DNA of 44,087 bases from Kamptonema sp. UHCC 0994 (GCF_029167235.1 NZ_JARFTR010000018.1:1-44087), one strand, 5' to 3'. Counted from the first letter of the stretch, positions 16,665 through 26,071 are shown. Notes: a model not told the origin generated them from the letters alone. Translations and numbers: made by a program.

Positions 16665-18925
16665 ACAAAAACTGGTACTCGCTTAAATCCTGGAGTCCCA
16701 GAACGCTCATCAATTTGTGCCTTAAAGATTGCATTTACTTCAGGATAAAACATTAAAGCTGCACCCTGACGAACAGCACCATAAATAACTTCAACATTTT
16801 CTAATTTGCCTGCATCTCCTTGTACTGTAACCCGCTGATGTTCTTTCAAACCTACGCTTTCTGCATCCCCTCGATTCATCAAAATACAATTGCGGTGAGG
16901 CATCCCTCGATATTGGTCGCCAATCTTGTAAACGACTGTATTGTGTTGGGAATAGCTGCGACCAGTTATTAGTGAAACAATCACGCCTTTAATTGATTCA
17001 GGTATCCCAAAATCTTTTTGATCTGGCAGTATTAGTTTGGGTAAAGGTGTGATAAACATTGCAGCTTTAGTAGAAGGAGTTGGAAATTTTGGTTCTGTAA
17101 AAATACGTCCTGAAATCGTAAACTCCTCTTTTGTTTCATCAATATTTGCCATCTTCTCGAATCCAGGGATAGTTTTAGCAATTAATTGCCGCACGTATTT
17201 AGTATCTTGAAGTTTGCGCCATTTAACGGGATATTCACCATGAATGCGGTGCGCTAATTCTGTCAGAAACTCTATTTCAGAAATCAGTTCAGCATTCTTG
17301 ATATGCGTTTCGCCTTCATCATTTAATCGTACAAAGTTATTGCCTGATTCTACAGTTGTTTTATGGGGATTTTCAAATCGATTCAGCACGGGAATAATGA
17401 TAGTGTTCTGTTTTGCTAAACCGTGAAAATGCCCTAAATTTGGCTTGGTGGCAAGATAGATAATTGTTTCAATTTTTCCCAAGGCACGTTTAGCCTGAGT
17501 AGAGTCAGGATTAGCAGCATATAAGTTACCACCAAGACAGATTAGCGCATCTACTTTTTCATCATCTGCTGCTGTAATTAGAGCGCGAGTGTCATAACCT
17601 TTAACACGACTTAGTGAACGTCCTAATAGCTTTTCTAGTGTTGCTTGAATCTCTGTTTTTAGATTAACTGTGACACCCATTGAGCCAAAACCTTGGACGT
17701 TAGAATGGCCGCGAATTGGCATCACTCCCGTACCTTCAAAACCGACATTACCAGTGATTAAAGCTGTATTAGCAATGCTATAAACATTGTCAACACCGTT
17801 ATTGTGTTGAGTAATTCCCATTGCCCAACCAAATACAACTCTTTTGGATTTGCCAATAATAGTGGCAGCGGCTTCAATTTCTGGTTGGGAAATACCACAA
17901 ATTTTGGTAATAGTTTCCCAATCAGTTGTTCGTGCTTGCTCAACTACAAATTCCCAACCTTCTGTATATGCTTGCAGGTATTCTATTTTCACCATTCCCT
18001 TCTCAATTAGAGATTTTTGTATGCCAACAAATAGGGCTGTGTCACTACCAGGAATGGGTTGCAAATAGAGAGAAGAAATATCAGAGCCAGTTAGCAAAGA
18101 CTTAATGGGAAAGGCAGGTGAACCGAATTTAACTAATCCAATTTCTTCGATGGGATTAATCACAATTACCTGACCACCGCGATCGCGCAGTTTGATCAGT
18201 TCGTTCATCAAACGGGGATGATTATAAGCACAATTGGAACCAGCCAGCACTACGCAGTCTGCTTGCTTCAGGTTTTCTAGGTCTACCACTGAGGTGCGCG
18301 TTCCAAACATTTGTTTGAGGGCAGTTGTAGAAGCGGCGTGGCACAGATCGGAGCAGTCTGCTAAATTATTAGAACCGAGCGATCGCATCATCAATTGTAG
18401 CAAAAATGCCGCTTCATTCGAGGAACGGCCGGAACTGTAAGAGGCAACTCGTTCAGGAGATTTGCTAAAAGCAGACAAGGCAATTTGATAAATTTCTTCC
18501 CAAGAAATTCGCTCATAATGAGTTTTTCCTGCCCGCAAAATCATTGGAAAACTTAGTCTCCCTAAGCGATCTGCTTCCAGTGATGTTAGTTGTTGAAGTT
18601 CATTAATGGTATGTTGAGAAAAAACATTAGCGGAGATAGGTGGTTGGATTTCGGCGGCAATTGCCTCTACACTTTTCATGCAGCGCTGGAGCTTTTCACC
18701 GACCTCATTCGTGAAGCCTCCTTTCTGTCCTCCAGTACCCCAAGAACAGGACAGACAAGCACTTTTGTGTAATAAGGTCTTCCAGAGTTTTGGCCCTGAC
18801 GGGGATAGGGTATGTTCTGCCCAGAATTCAATGATAGGCAAGCCACCTCCCATACTCGGAGTTTCATCGTTTTGATCGCCGAAGGTTGGAGTAGATTCGA
18901 TATTCTGTTTGATATTTGTGTCCAT
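16658..18925 (-). CDS. FdhF/YdeP-family molybdopterin oxidoreductase
   Basis: A 755-residue molybdopterin enzyme of the FdhF/YdeP (FdhA-like) group. The N-terminus has only a CLSC motif (57-60, then SWGTGGQKGG) and not the four-cysteine 4Fe-4S motif of FdhH, which fits YdeP-type proteins. CSDLCHAAS places Cys195 where FdhH has selenocysteine. Cofactor-binding segments follow (VVLAGSNCAYNHPR; FGWAMGITQHNNGVDNV; ALICLGGNLYAANPD), and a C-terminal molydopterin-binding beta-barrel domain includes MNRGDAESVGL. No FdhD or other subunit gene is adjacent. The substrate is unknown; YdeP-type proteins are only loosely tied to formate or acid resistance. It starts 18 bp from folK, divergently. Confidence 0.88.
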   Translation of the reverse strand: MDTNIKQNIESTPTFGDQNDETPSMGGGLPIIEFWAEHTLSPSGPKLWKTLLHKSACLSCSWGTGGQKGGFTNEVGEKLQRCMKSVEAIAAEIQPPISANVFSQHTINELQQLTSLEADRLGRLSFPMILRAGKTHYERISWEEIYQIALSAFSKSPERVASYSSGRSSNEAAFLLQLMMRSLGSNNLADCSDLCHAASTTALKQMFGTRTSVVDLENLKQADCVVLAGSNCAYNHPRLMNELIKLRDRGGQVIVINPIEEIGLVKFGSPAFPIKSLLTGSDISSLYLQPIPGSDTALFVGIQKSLIEKGMVKIEYLQAYTEGWEFVVEQARTTDWETITKICGISQPEIEAAATIIGKSKRVVFGWAMGITQHNNGVDNVYSIANTALITGNVGFEGTGVMPIRGHSNVQGFGSMGVTVNLKTEIQATLEKLLGRSLSRVKGYDTRALITAADDEKVDALICLGGNLYAANPDSTQAKRALGKIETIIYLATKPNLGHFHGLAKQNTIIIPVLNRFENPHKTTVESGNNFVRLNDEGETHIKNAELISEIEFLTELAHRIHGEYPVKWRKLQDTKYVRQLIAKTIPGFEKMANIDETKEEFTISGRIFTEPKFPTPSTKAAMFITPLPKLILPDQKDFGIPESIKGVIVSLITGRSYSQHNTVVYKIGDQYRGMPHRNCILMNRGDAESVGLKEHQRVTVQGDAGKLENVEVIYGAVRQGAALMFYPEVNAIFKAQIDERSGTPGFKRVPVFVY

Positions 18926-18943
18926 TTTTGTTAGTTAAATACT

Positions 18944-19432
18944 ATGAAATTAATTAAAGCAGCAATCGCACTTGGAAGCAATCTGGGAGATTCCCTCGCC
19001 ACCCTCCAAGGGGCGATCGAAACCCTGAATAACACCCCAGGAATCACTGTTAAATCCTGTTCAAACTGGTATCAAACGGCACCAGTTGGCCCCCCACAAC
19101 CTGATTATATCAATGCCTGTGCTATACTGGAAACAAACTTGGAACCGCAACAATTACTAGAAACTTTACTGGAAATTGAAGCTAAGTTTGGTCGCCAACG
19201 CCGAGAAAAATGGGGGCCGAGAACTATCGATCTCGATTTACTATTATACGATCGTCTAATCCTAGAAACTCCGCCACTGGTGCTGCCTCACCCTGGGATG
19301 ATAGCAAGAGCGTTTGTATTAGTACCTTTGGCAGAAATTGCTTCCGATTGGGTACATCCGGTCAAGGAAATGGCGATCGCAGAACTGGTAAATAGTGTAG
19401 ACTGTTCAGAAGTACGAGAATTAATATCGTAG
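18944..19432 (+). CDS. folK: HPPK, folate pyrophosphokinase (FolK)
   Basis: A 162-residue 6-hydroxymethyl-7,8-dihydropterin pyrophosphokinase, which moves pyrophosphate from ATP to the pterin in folate synthesis. Diagnostic motifs: IALGSNLGD at 8-16, YQTAPVG, and the signature WGPRTIDLDLLLYD (about 86-99) with the magnesium-binding aspartates, then LPHPGM. Normal length. No Shine-Dalgarno is obvious, and the 18-bp gap to the divergent molybdoenzyme start leaves little room for separate promoters. Confidence 0.95.
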   Translation: MKLIKAAIALGSNLGDSLATLQGAIETLNNTPGITVKSCSNWYQTAPVGPPQPDYINACAILETNLEPQQLLETLLEIEAKFGRQRREKWGPRTIDLDLLLYDRLILETPPLVLPHPGMIARAFVLVPLAEIASDWVHPVKEMAIAELVNSVDCSEVRELIS

Positions 19433-19460
19433 ATATTACCCAATACTTGAGGTATTAGTT

Positions 19461-19889
19461 ATGGAAGAATTGCTAATGCTCAAAGACTTACTTTTGCAAG
19501 GCGATATTCCAGCGGCATTAGTCATAGTCGATGAACTTGAAGAAATGAGCCGAGACGACAAAATTAATAACATTCGTAGCTATGCCAAGATTCTGCTGCT
19601 ACACTTAATTAAACAGCAGGCAGAACATCGTACTACGCGCTCTTGGGATATTTCTATTCGCAATAGTGTTCGCGAAATTCAGGAAAAAAATAAGCGTCGT
19701 AAAGCAGGGGGGTATTATTTAATGCCAGAAGAATTGCGCTCTATTTTAGAAGTTGCTTACATAATGGCAATTGATGCTGCATCATTGGAAGTAAGAGAAG
19801 GACAATATGAGCCGGAAGAATTGGCAGCGATGGTTAACCGAGAAGAAATTATCGATCGGGCCTTGGCTTTAATATCGCCAGAGAGTTAA
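19461..19889 (+). CDS. DUF29-like family protein
   Basis: A 142-residue acidic helical protein resembling the DUF29 family, which is common and of unknown function in cyanobacteria. Visible: ELEEMSRDDKINNIRSYAKILLLHLIK-type helix in the first half, then SWDISIRNSVREIQE, and a C-terminal EELAAMVNREEIIDRAL. No signal peptide, transmembrane segment or catalytic motif. It sits 28 bp behind folK and 28 bp before the Nudix gene and is probably cotranscribed with them. Confidence 0.7.
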   Translation: MEELLMLKDLLLQGDIPAALVIVDELEEMSRDDKINNIRSYAKILLLHLIKQQAEHRTTRSWDISIRNSVREIQEKNKRRKAGGYYLMPEELRSILEVAYIMAIDAASLEVREGQYEPEELAAMVNREEIIDRALALISPES

Positions 19890-19917
19890 AATTAAACAAT
19901 CACCATTGAAAATTCCC

Positions 19918-20466
19918 ATGAAAATTGTTGAAGAACTACCACAAATTATCAAACAACGGCTATTTTATCAAGGTCGTAAATTTAGCTTTGATGTCAATCG
20001 CCTCCGCCTCCCCAATGGTTCCGAAGGCGAATGGGAATGTATTCGCCATCCCGGCGGTGCATTAGCAGTACCCGTCACCCCTGAAGGTAAACTTGTCTTA
20101 TTGCGGCAATATCGATTTGCAACTCAAGGAAGGATTTTGGAATTTCCCGCAGGTACTATCGAACCCAATGAAGATCCCGCAGAAACTATCAAGCGCGAAA
20201 TAGAAGAAGAAACAGGCTATCGCGCTCATAAATGGCAAAAATTAGGGCAGTTTTTTCTCGCTCCCGGTTATTCAGATGAAATTATTTATGCCTTTTTAGC
20301 ACAAGATTTAGAACTACTAGAAAAACCGCCAGCACAAGATGATGATGAGGATATGGAAGTCGTTTTGTTTACACCTCAAGAATTAGAAGATGCGATTTTA
20401 GCAGGTGAACCAGTGGATGCTAAATCAATTTCTAGCTTTTTTCTGGCTCGTCCATTTTTGAATTAA
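19918..20466 (+). CDS. Nudix hydrolase, ADP-ribose pyrophosphatase type
   Basis: A 182-residue Nudix hydrolase. The Nudix box GTIEPNEDPAETIKREIEEE begins at residue 79 and ends with TG, fitting GX5EX7REUXEEXGU exactly. The upstream LRQYRF at 62-67 and the FxPGYS-like LAPGYSDE after the box are typical of ADP-ribose pyrophosphatases, which split ADP-ribose to AMP and ribose 5-phosphate. ATG at 19918 is preferred over the in-frame TTG at 19906. It lies 24 bp upstream of a remnant of an ADP-ribosylglycohydrolase gene, which suggests the locus once handled ADP-ribose. Confidence 0.88.
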   Translation: MKIVEELPQIIKQRLFYQGRKFSFDVNRLRLPNGSEGEWECIRHPGGALAVPVTPEGKLVLLRQYRFATQGRILEFPAGTIEPNEDPAETIKREIEEETGYRAHKWQKLGQFFLAPGYSDEIIYAFLAQDLELLEKPPAQDDDEDMEVVLFTPQELEDAILAGEPVDAKSISSFFLARPFLN

Positions 20467-20490
20467 ATACCTACAAAATTCATTAAATAT

Positions 20491-20580
20491 ATGCTACTCG
20501 AATTAGCTATTGGCGATGCTTACGGTGCTGGCTTTGAATTTCCGATAGATCGGCAATTAATGAGTATGGTAGTTAAGTAA
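20491..20580 (+). pseudogene. N-terminal remnant of an ADP-ribosylglycohydrolase
   Basis: A 29-codon open frame whose product begins MLLELAIGDAYGAGFEFP. The AIGDAYGAGFEF stretch matches the N-terminal motif of ADP-ribosylglycohydrolases (DraG-type, IGDALGA-like). The frame then ends in LMSMVVK and a stop, 2 bp before the photolyase ATG. The other roughly 250 codons of the family are absent, so a deletion has joined the gene's first codons to photolyase. Interpretation rests on one short motif and on the neighbouring ADP-ribose-type Nudix gene. Confidence 0.65.
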
Positions 20581-20582
20581 AA

Positions 20583-22031
20583 ATGTCTAATTTATTTATC
20601 TTCTGGCATCGGCGCGATCTACGCATTTCTGATAATATTGGATTAGCCGCAGCGCGGAAATCAACTCATAAAATTGTGGGTGTTTTTTGCCTAGATTCCA
20701 ATATTTTACAGCGCGATGATGTTGCACCGGCAAGAGTTACTTATATGATTGGCTGCTTGCAGCAACTTCAACGTCGCTATGCTGAAGCTGGCAGTCAATT
20801 ATTGATACTTCAAGCTGAACCTACCCAAGGAATACCGAAATTAGCAATAGCTTTGCAGGCAAAGGCTGTATTCTGGAATTTGGATGTTGAGCCTTATGCA
20901 AGAAAGCGCGATGATGCTGTTTTAGAGGCACTTCAACAAGCAGGAATTGAAGTCAGAACTTTCTGGGATCAATTACTGCACGCGCCAGATGAAATTCGCA
21001 CAGGTATGGGTACAAAGTACACAGTTTATACCCCATTTTGGAAAAATTGGGTTAGTAAACCTAAAGCCGAACCTGTTGACACCCTGCCGATTATGTCTCT
21101 GGAACAATTAACAGGATTAACGGCGAAAGAACAAGATATAGCTAAGTTATCTGGTACGATTAGATTGCCAACAGCAAAAGAATTAGGATTTGTTTGGAAT
21201 GCTCCTTTAATTATAGAACCAGGGGAAGATGGAGTGCAAGAAAAATTAGATGATTTTTGCGATCGCGCTATTTACGACTATGATAAACAGCGCAATTTTC
21301 CGGCAATTGACGGCACATCTCAACTCAGCGCTGCTCTTAAGTTTGGAGCAATTGGTATCCGCACAGTTTGGCAGGCTACTATTACCATCATAGAACAATG
21401 CCATAATGAAGCAGCGCGTACAAACATCCAGACTTGGCAACAGGAAATCGCTTGGCGAGAATTTTATCAACACGCCATGTATAACTTCCCGGAATTAGCT
21501 AATGGTGCTTATCGTGAGGCGTTTAAAAATTTTCCTTGGGATAACAATGAAGAATTTTTTCAAGCGTGGTGTGAAGGTAAAACAGGCTATCCAATTATTG
21601 ATGCTGCTATGCGTCAACTGAATCAAACTGGTTGGATGCACAACCGCTGTCGGATGATAGTTGCTAGTTTCCTGACCAAAGATTTAATTATTAACTGGCA
21701 GTGGGGCGAAAAATACTTTATGCAGAAGTTGATTGATGGCGATCTTTCTGCTAATAATGGAGGATGGCAGTGGAGCGCATCTAGTGGTATGGACCCGAAA
21801 CCCCTGCGAATTTTTAATCCATTTACCCAAGCGCAAAAATTTGATCCAAAAAGTGAATATATCCGGAAATGGGTTCCAGAATTGTGTGGGATAGATACAG
21901 CTTCTTTGCTAGCTGGGAAAATTACACCGATAGAGCGGCGCAGCATTGGCTATCCTGAGCCAATTGTGGATCACAATCAGCAGCAGCGAAAATTTAAGGA
22001 ACTTTATCAGCGGCAAAAAGTAGTTGAGTAA
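20583..22031 (+). CDS. phr: Deoxyribodipyrimidine (CPD) photolyase
   Basis: A 482-residue class I photolyase that repairs UV-induced cyclobutane pyrimidine dimers using blue light. N-terminal antenna domain ([15 protein letters not shown] at about 4-18), then the FAD-binding domain with [45 protein letters not shown] and [20 protein letters not shown]. Length equals that of cyanobacterial deazaflavin-type photolyases (about 484 residues in Synechococcus, from memory). The antenna type is not certain from sequence alone. The ATG lies 2 bp after the remnant's stop, so translation may depend on a leader created by the deletion. Confidence 0.95.
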   Translation: MSNLFIFWHRRDLRISDNIGLAAARKSTHKIVGVFCLDSNILQRDDVAPARVTYMIGCLQQLQRRYAEAGSQLLILQAEPTQGIPKLAIALQAKAVFWNLDVEPYARKRDDAVLEALQQAGIEVRTFWDQLLHAPDEIRTGMGTKYTVYTPFWKNWVSKPKAEPVDTLPIMSLEQLTGLTAKEQDIAKLSGTIRLPTAKELGFVWNAPLIIEPGEDGVQEKLDDFCDRAIYDYDKQRNFPAIDGTSQLSAALKFGAIGIRTVWQATITIIEQCHNEAARTNIQTWQQEIAWREFYQHAMYNFPELANGAYREAFKNFPWDNNEEFFQAWCEGKTGYPIIDAAMRQLNQTGWMHNRCRMIVASFLTKDLIINWQWGEKYFMQKLIDGDLSANNGGWQWSASSGMDPKPLRIFNPFTQAQKFDPKSEYIRKWVPELCGIDTASLLAGKITPIERRSIGYPEPIVDHNQQQRKFKELYQRQKVVE

Positions 22032-22196
22032 ATTCTTTAATTTTAGTGTACAATATGTAAATTCATGCCAACTCGATCGGTAATGCTAGGGATATTAATC
22101 TCTAGAATGTTGCAAAAAGTAGAGAAAAAGTTATCTCTACTTACAGGGATTGCATCTGAATTAATATCCTGACGTTTTTGATGAGATTTTCTGATT

Positions 22197-23156
22197 GTGC
22201 AGTTAACTGACTCAAATAAACCTACAATCGCCTTTATTGCCTTGCTAATTGGCGTATTTGCTATCTCTCTTGCGGCTACTTTTGTTAAGTTTAGCCACTA
22301 CGAACTCAGCTCATACGCCATTGCTTCCAATCGCTTACTTATATCGGCGATTGTATTTGGCTTGTGCAATGGTGGTATTACTGCCTTTCAGCATTTTTCT
22401 CCGAAAGAAACAGTGGAATCAGAGTTATACACAGCTAAAACTCTGGGGATGTTAGCGATAGCAGGAGTGCTATGGTTGGCGGCTCTTGCTGCGGTTTTTT
22501 GGGCACAATCCCAGACAAGTATTGCGATTGCTACTTTACTCCATAATCTTGCGCCAATTTTTACTAGCTTGGGAGCTTGGTGGTTTTTTGGTAAGACATT
22601 TGAGCGCAAATTTGTGGTGGGTATGATGATTGCGATCGTGGGAGTAGGAGCGATTGGATGGCAGGAAATACAAATTGATGCAAGTCGGGTGCAGGGAGAT
22701 TTTGCAGCTCTTCTATCGGCGGTGTTTTTGTCAGGATATCTGATGATTATGGAACAAATTCGTACTCAGCTATCTGCGGTGACGATGCAAATGTGGATCT
22801 GTAGTATTGGGGCCTTTGTAAGTTTACCTGTCCTACTGTTAACTCAGAGTCCGGCTTTTCCTCACTCGTTCAATACTTGGCTGATGATTCTCGCTTTAGC
22901 CTGTATTTGTCAAGGTTTAGGACATGGATTATTAACCTTTAGTCTTGATACTTTATCATCGGTGGTTGTTGCTTTAGTTCATCTACTTGAACCTGTTTTT
23001 GCAGGGATGTTGGCTTGGATTATTTTTTCAGAAAAGCTCGGTTTTTCGAGTTGGGTGGGGTTTGCGATCGTGCTTTTAGGATTGTATGTAGCGATCGTGA
23101 GTCAAACAACGAATGATATACTAGAAATCGAATTGGAAGAACCTGCTCAGAGTTAG
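22197..23156 (+). CDS. EamA/DMT-family transporter 1
   Basis: A 319-residue membrane protein with about ten hydrophobic helices arranged as two EamA repeats (first from IAFIALLIGVFAISLAATF, second ending LGFSSWVGFAIVLLGLYVAI). The EPVF motif in HLLEPVFAGMLAWIIFSE is the typical EamA end-of-repeat motif. Start is GTG at 22197; no strong ribosome-binding site. The substrate cannot be read; drug/metabolite transporters export amino acids, nucleosides or metabolites. Not obviously in an operon. The 165 bp upstream show no feature. Confidence 0.85.
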   Translation: MQLTDSNKPTIAFIALLIGVFAISLAATFVKFSHYELSSYAIASNRLLISAIVFGLCNGGITAFQHFSPKETVESELYTAKTLGMLAIAGVLWLAALAAVFWAQSQTSIAIATLLHNLAPIFTSLGAWWFFGKTFERKFVVGMMIAIVGVGAIGWQEIQIDASRVQGDFAALLSAVFLSGYLMIMEQIRTQLSAVTMQMWICSIGAFVSLPVLLLTQSPAFPHSFNTWLMILALACICQGLGHGLLTFSLDTLSSVVVALVHLLEPVFAGMLAWIIFSEKLGFSSWVGFAIVLLGLYVAIVSQTTNDILEIELEEPAQS

Positions 23157-23165
23157 GCTAAACGA

Positions 23166-23201
23166 TAAAAAAATAGGCTTGCTATCTTCCATAGCGCCTA
23201 T
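23166..23201 (-). terminator. Rho-independent terminator behind 6S RNA
   Basis: On the minus strand ATAGGC-GCTAT (23201-23191) pairs with ATAGC-(AA)-GCCTAT (23185-23173) and is followed by seven Ts. It ends the purK/6S RNA transcript and faces the end of the transporter gene. Confidence 0.8.
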
Positions 23202-23220
23202 ATCATCAATATTTAAATAA

Positions 23221-23408
23221 GGTTCACCGCAACGCCGTCTTACCTCAGCTTTTGACCTGGTGTAAACCAGGTGGGCACCTCAGCTAAGTCTTAAAGTTTC
23301 CGGGTACAAGCCCGGTATACTGCTGACGAAACAAATAGGCTCCCGTAATGTTTAGAGTTATAGATCAAAAAAACATTATCGGCAGTCACCAACGTCGTAG
23401 CAAACCTA
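23221..23408 (-). ncRNA. ssaA: 6S RNA (regulator of RNA polymerase)
   Basis: A 188-base RNA gene directly behind purK on the same strand, the location known for cyanobacterial 6S RNA. The ends pair: GGTTTGCT-ACGACG near the 5' end with GGCGTTGCGGTGAACC at the 3' end, with one mismatch and several G-U pairs. A central open region carries hairpins, among them ACCTGG-TTTACA-CCAGGT and the apical CCGGG-CTTGTA-CCCGG, plus AATGTTT/AAACATT. Length and layout (long closing stem, central bubble, apical stem) fit 6S RNA, which mimics an open promoter and sequesters RNA polymerase. It has its own promoter (23416-23443) and a terminator. Exact ends are estimates. Confidence 0.8.
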
Positions 23409-23415
23409 TATTTTT

Positions 23416-23443
23416 ATTATACAGAATTATCTGATTTTGGCAA
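23416..23443 (-). promoter_or_regulatory. Sigma-70-type promoter of 6S RNA
   Basis: On the minus strand TTGCCA (23443-23438), a 16-bp spacer, then TATAAT (23421-23416) preceded by TG. Transcription is predicted to start near 23408-23409. The promoter lies just after the purK stop. Confidence 0.75.
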
Positions 23444-23455
23444 GCTTTAATTAAT

Positions 23456-24661
23456 TTAACTTCCATACCAGATGGATTCTATGGTTTGAGCGATCGCCAT
23501 TGCCTCCACTCGCCTATCGCCATGCGATCTCGCATCCTGTACAACTGTAACATGACCCAACTTACGACCGGGACGCGATTCGCTCTTACCATACCAATGC
23601 ACATAAGCGCCCCTGATTTGTGCCAGTTTTTCTCGCTTGGTTAAATAGTCAGATTGCGCGTTTTCATACCCCAGTAGGTTTACCATAATTGCACCGTCGC
23701 AATTAAGGGAAGTTTCACCTAAAGGGAGTTGACAAACTGCTCGTAAATGTTGTTCAAATTGGGAAGTTTCGCAAACGTCAATGGTGAAATGTCCAGAATT
23801 GTGAGTGCGGGGTGCAATTTCATTGACTAATACTTTGTCATCCTTAGTTAAAAATAATTCAATACCAAAGATGCCGACAGCTTCTAAACTATTTAGGAGA
23901 GAGTGCGCGATCGCTTCTACTTGTGCTGCTACTTCTACACTAATATCAGCGGGAGCAATAACCCGCCGACAAACTTGATTTTCCTGTTGAGTTTCAACTA
24001 TTGGATAAATTGCCACTTCGCCTGTCACGGAACGAGCCGCAATTACCGCTAATTCTCGCTCAAAAGGTACAAATTCTTCAAGTAATAATGGCTGATTTCC
24101 TAACTTATCCAAAATTGACTTTAAACTCGCTTCATCTTTAATAATAAAAGTCCCTTGACCATCATAACCGTGACGACGAGCTTTGAGGACTGTAGGAAAT
24201 TTTGTCAGCGAAAACTGAGCCGCTAAATCTTGCACCTTTTCGGCTGTCAACCCGCCATCCCAACCCATAAAAGCTGGAGTTGGTAAACCCAAATCTCGCA
24301 GATAGCAACGTTGGTGATATTTATCTAATAAAGGAGATAAAGCTGATAAACTCGGTCGAAAGATTACACCTTGCTGTTCAAGGGGAGATAAAGCTTCTAA
24401 GTCAATAAACTCATTCTCAAAAGTAATTGCATCACAACGATTTGCCAACTTAGCAGTCGCCGCTGCATCATCAATAGATGCTAACACAATATCCGCCGCT
24501 ACTGTTGCCGCTGGATCGCTTAAATTCGGTGTTTGAATTAGTAATTTAACTCCTAATTTTGTCGCTGCATCTGCCATCATCCATGCTAGTTGTCCGCCGC
24601 CGATGACACCTACTCGATGGATTTTTTGAGATTGATTAGTGGTAATTTGACTGCTTTTCAT
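23456..24661 (-). CDS. purK: PurK, N5-carboxyaminoimidazole ribonucleotide synthase
   Basis: A 401-residue ATP-grasp enzyme that carboxylates AIR with bicarbonate and ATP in purine synthesis. Motifs: IHRVGVIGGGQLAWMMADAA at 14-33 (nucleotide-binding start), KARRHGYDGQGTFII, LLLEEFVPFERELAVI, and VNEIAPRTHNSGHFTID near 274-290. Typical length. ATG at 24661. It is divergent from purD (135 bp apart), and 6S RNA follows it on the same strand, an arrangement conserved in cyanobacteria. Confidence 0.96.
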   Translation of the reverse strand: MKSSQITTNQSQKIHRVGVIGGGQLAWMMADAATKLGVKLLIQTPNLSDPAATVAADIVLASIDDAAATAKLANRCDAITFENEFIDLEALSPLEQQGVIFRPSLSALSPLLDKYHQRCYLRDLGLPTPAFMGWDGGLTAEKVQDLAAQFSLTKFPTVLKARRHGYDGQGTFIIKDEASLKSILDKLGNQPLLLEEFVPFERELAVIAARSVTGEVAIYPIVETQQENQVCRRVIAPADISVEVAAQVEAIAHSLLNSLEAVGIFGIELFLTKDDKVLVNEIAPRTHNSGHFTIDVCETSQFEQHLRAVCQLPLGETSLNCDGAIMVNLLGYENAQSDYLTKREKLAQIRGAYVHWYGKSESRPGRKLGHVTVVQDARSHGDRRVEAMAIAQTIESIWYGS

Positions 24662-24796
24662 AGATAAAAGTAATTGTGTGAACTATAATAACTATTCATT
24701 AATTAATCATGGCATAATAAAAAATACTGTACAAGACAGATAGACAGTGTAGCTGAAAATCAGCCATTGAGGAAACAAACTAGAGGTAATGACAAA

Positions 24797-26071
24797 GTGA
24801 AAGTTTTAGTAGTAGGAAACGGAGGCCGCGAACACGCGATCGCAACAAAACTGCTGCAATCAGGCAAAATAGAACAAGTATTCTGCGCCCCCGGCAATGG
24901 CGGAACTGCCACCCTGAAAAATTGCCAAAATCTCCCCCTTCAGGTAGATGACTTCGAGGGCATGGAACGAGCCGTATTAGAGCATGATATCTCCTTAGTG
25001 GCCGTCGGCCCCGAAGTCCCCCTATCCTTGGGCATTGCTGACTACTTCCAACAACGAAATATCCCCGTTTTCGGCCCCATCCAAGCAGGGGCTCAAATTG
25101 AAGCCAGCAAGTCTTGGGCAAAGGATTTGATGCTAGAGGCCGGTATCCCCACCGCCAAATCAGGCACATTTACCGATGCTGACTCTGCTAAAGCTTACAT
25201 CGCCGCCGAGGGAGTGCCGATCGTTGTCAAAGCCGACGGGCTCGCAGCGGGTAAAGGTGTCACAGTTGCCACCACCGTAGAAATGGCTGAGAGTGCCATT
25301 GATGCTATCTTTGGGGGCGAATTTGGCAGTGATAATATTCGCGCCGTAGTTGAAGAATTTTTAAGCGGCCAAGAAGTCTCCATCCTAGCTCTGACCGATG
25401 GCTTGACAATTGTACCACTGTTGCCCGCACAGGATCATAAAGCGATCGGCAACGGCGACACAGGCCCAAATACCGGGGGGATGGGAGCCTACGCCCCTGC
25501 ACCCATCGTCACACCCGCCCTAATGCAGCGGATTCAGACAGAAATTCTAAAGTCCACCTTGACAATATTACAGAAACGTGGTATAGACTACCGAGGTGTG
25601 CTTTACGCAGGTCTAATGATTTCCCCAGAGGGCGAACCCAAAGTCTTAGAGTTTAACTGTCGCTTCGGCGATCCCGAAACTCAACCCATCCTGTCCCTGC
25701 TGGAAACGCCCCTCGAAGACATCATGCTGGCTTGTTGTCAACAGCGTTTAGGGAAATTCCCCGCCCTGAGTTGGAAACCGGGGGCGGCCGTTTGTGTGGT
25801 ACTGGCCGCTGGCGGCTATCCAGGGGTTTATGAGAAAGGCAAAGTAATTACCGGGATTCAGCAAGCCGAAGCCTTGGGAGCCACTGTTTTTCACGCCGGG
25901 ACTAAGCTGAAAGAGCAGGTAATTACTGACGGGGGGCGGGTTTTAGGGGTAACTGCGGTGGGCGAAACCTTTGAGGTTGCCATCAAAAAAGCTTACGCAG
26001 CCGTTGATTGTATCCAGTTTGAAGGGGCTTACTGCCGCCGGGACATTGGCCACCGAGCGATGAAAAATTAA
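24797..26071 (+). CDS. purD: PurD, phosphoribosylamine-glycine ligase
   Basis: A 424-residue ATP-grasp enzyme joining glycine to phosphoribosylamine, the second step of purine synthesis. Motifs: VKVLVVGNGGREHAIATKL at the start, GPNTGGMGAYAP, GVLYAGLMIS, and EFNCRFGDPETQ. GTG at 24797 is chosen because AGAGGTAA lies 6 bp before it and the protein then has the family's usual N-terminus; an in-frame TTG at 24767 would add ten residues without support. nblS follows 116 bp downstream, as in Synechococcus (from memory). A 14-bp unit TTAAAATTTAATAA is tandemly doubled at 26069-26096. Confidence 0.95.
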   Translation: MKVLVVGNGGREHAIATKLLQSGKIEQVFCAPGNGGTATLKNCQNLPLQVDDFEGMERAVLEHDISLVAVGPEVPLSLGIADYFQQRNIPVFGPIQAGAQIEASKSWAKDLMLEAGIPTAKSGTFTDADSAKAYIAAEGVPIVVKADGLAAGKGVTVATTVEMAESAIDAIFGGEFGSDNIRAVVEEFLSGQEVSILALTDGLTIVPLLPAQDHKAIGNGDTGPNTGGMGAYAPAPIVTPALMQRIQTEILKSTLTILQKRGIDYRGVLYAGLMISPEGEPKVLEFNCRFGDPETQPILSLLETPLEDIMLACCQQRLGKFPALSWKPGAAVCVVLAAGGYPGVYEKGKVITGIQQAEALGATVFHAGTKLKEQVITDGGRVLGVTAVGETFEVAIKKAYAAVDCIQFEGAYCRRDIGHRAMKN

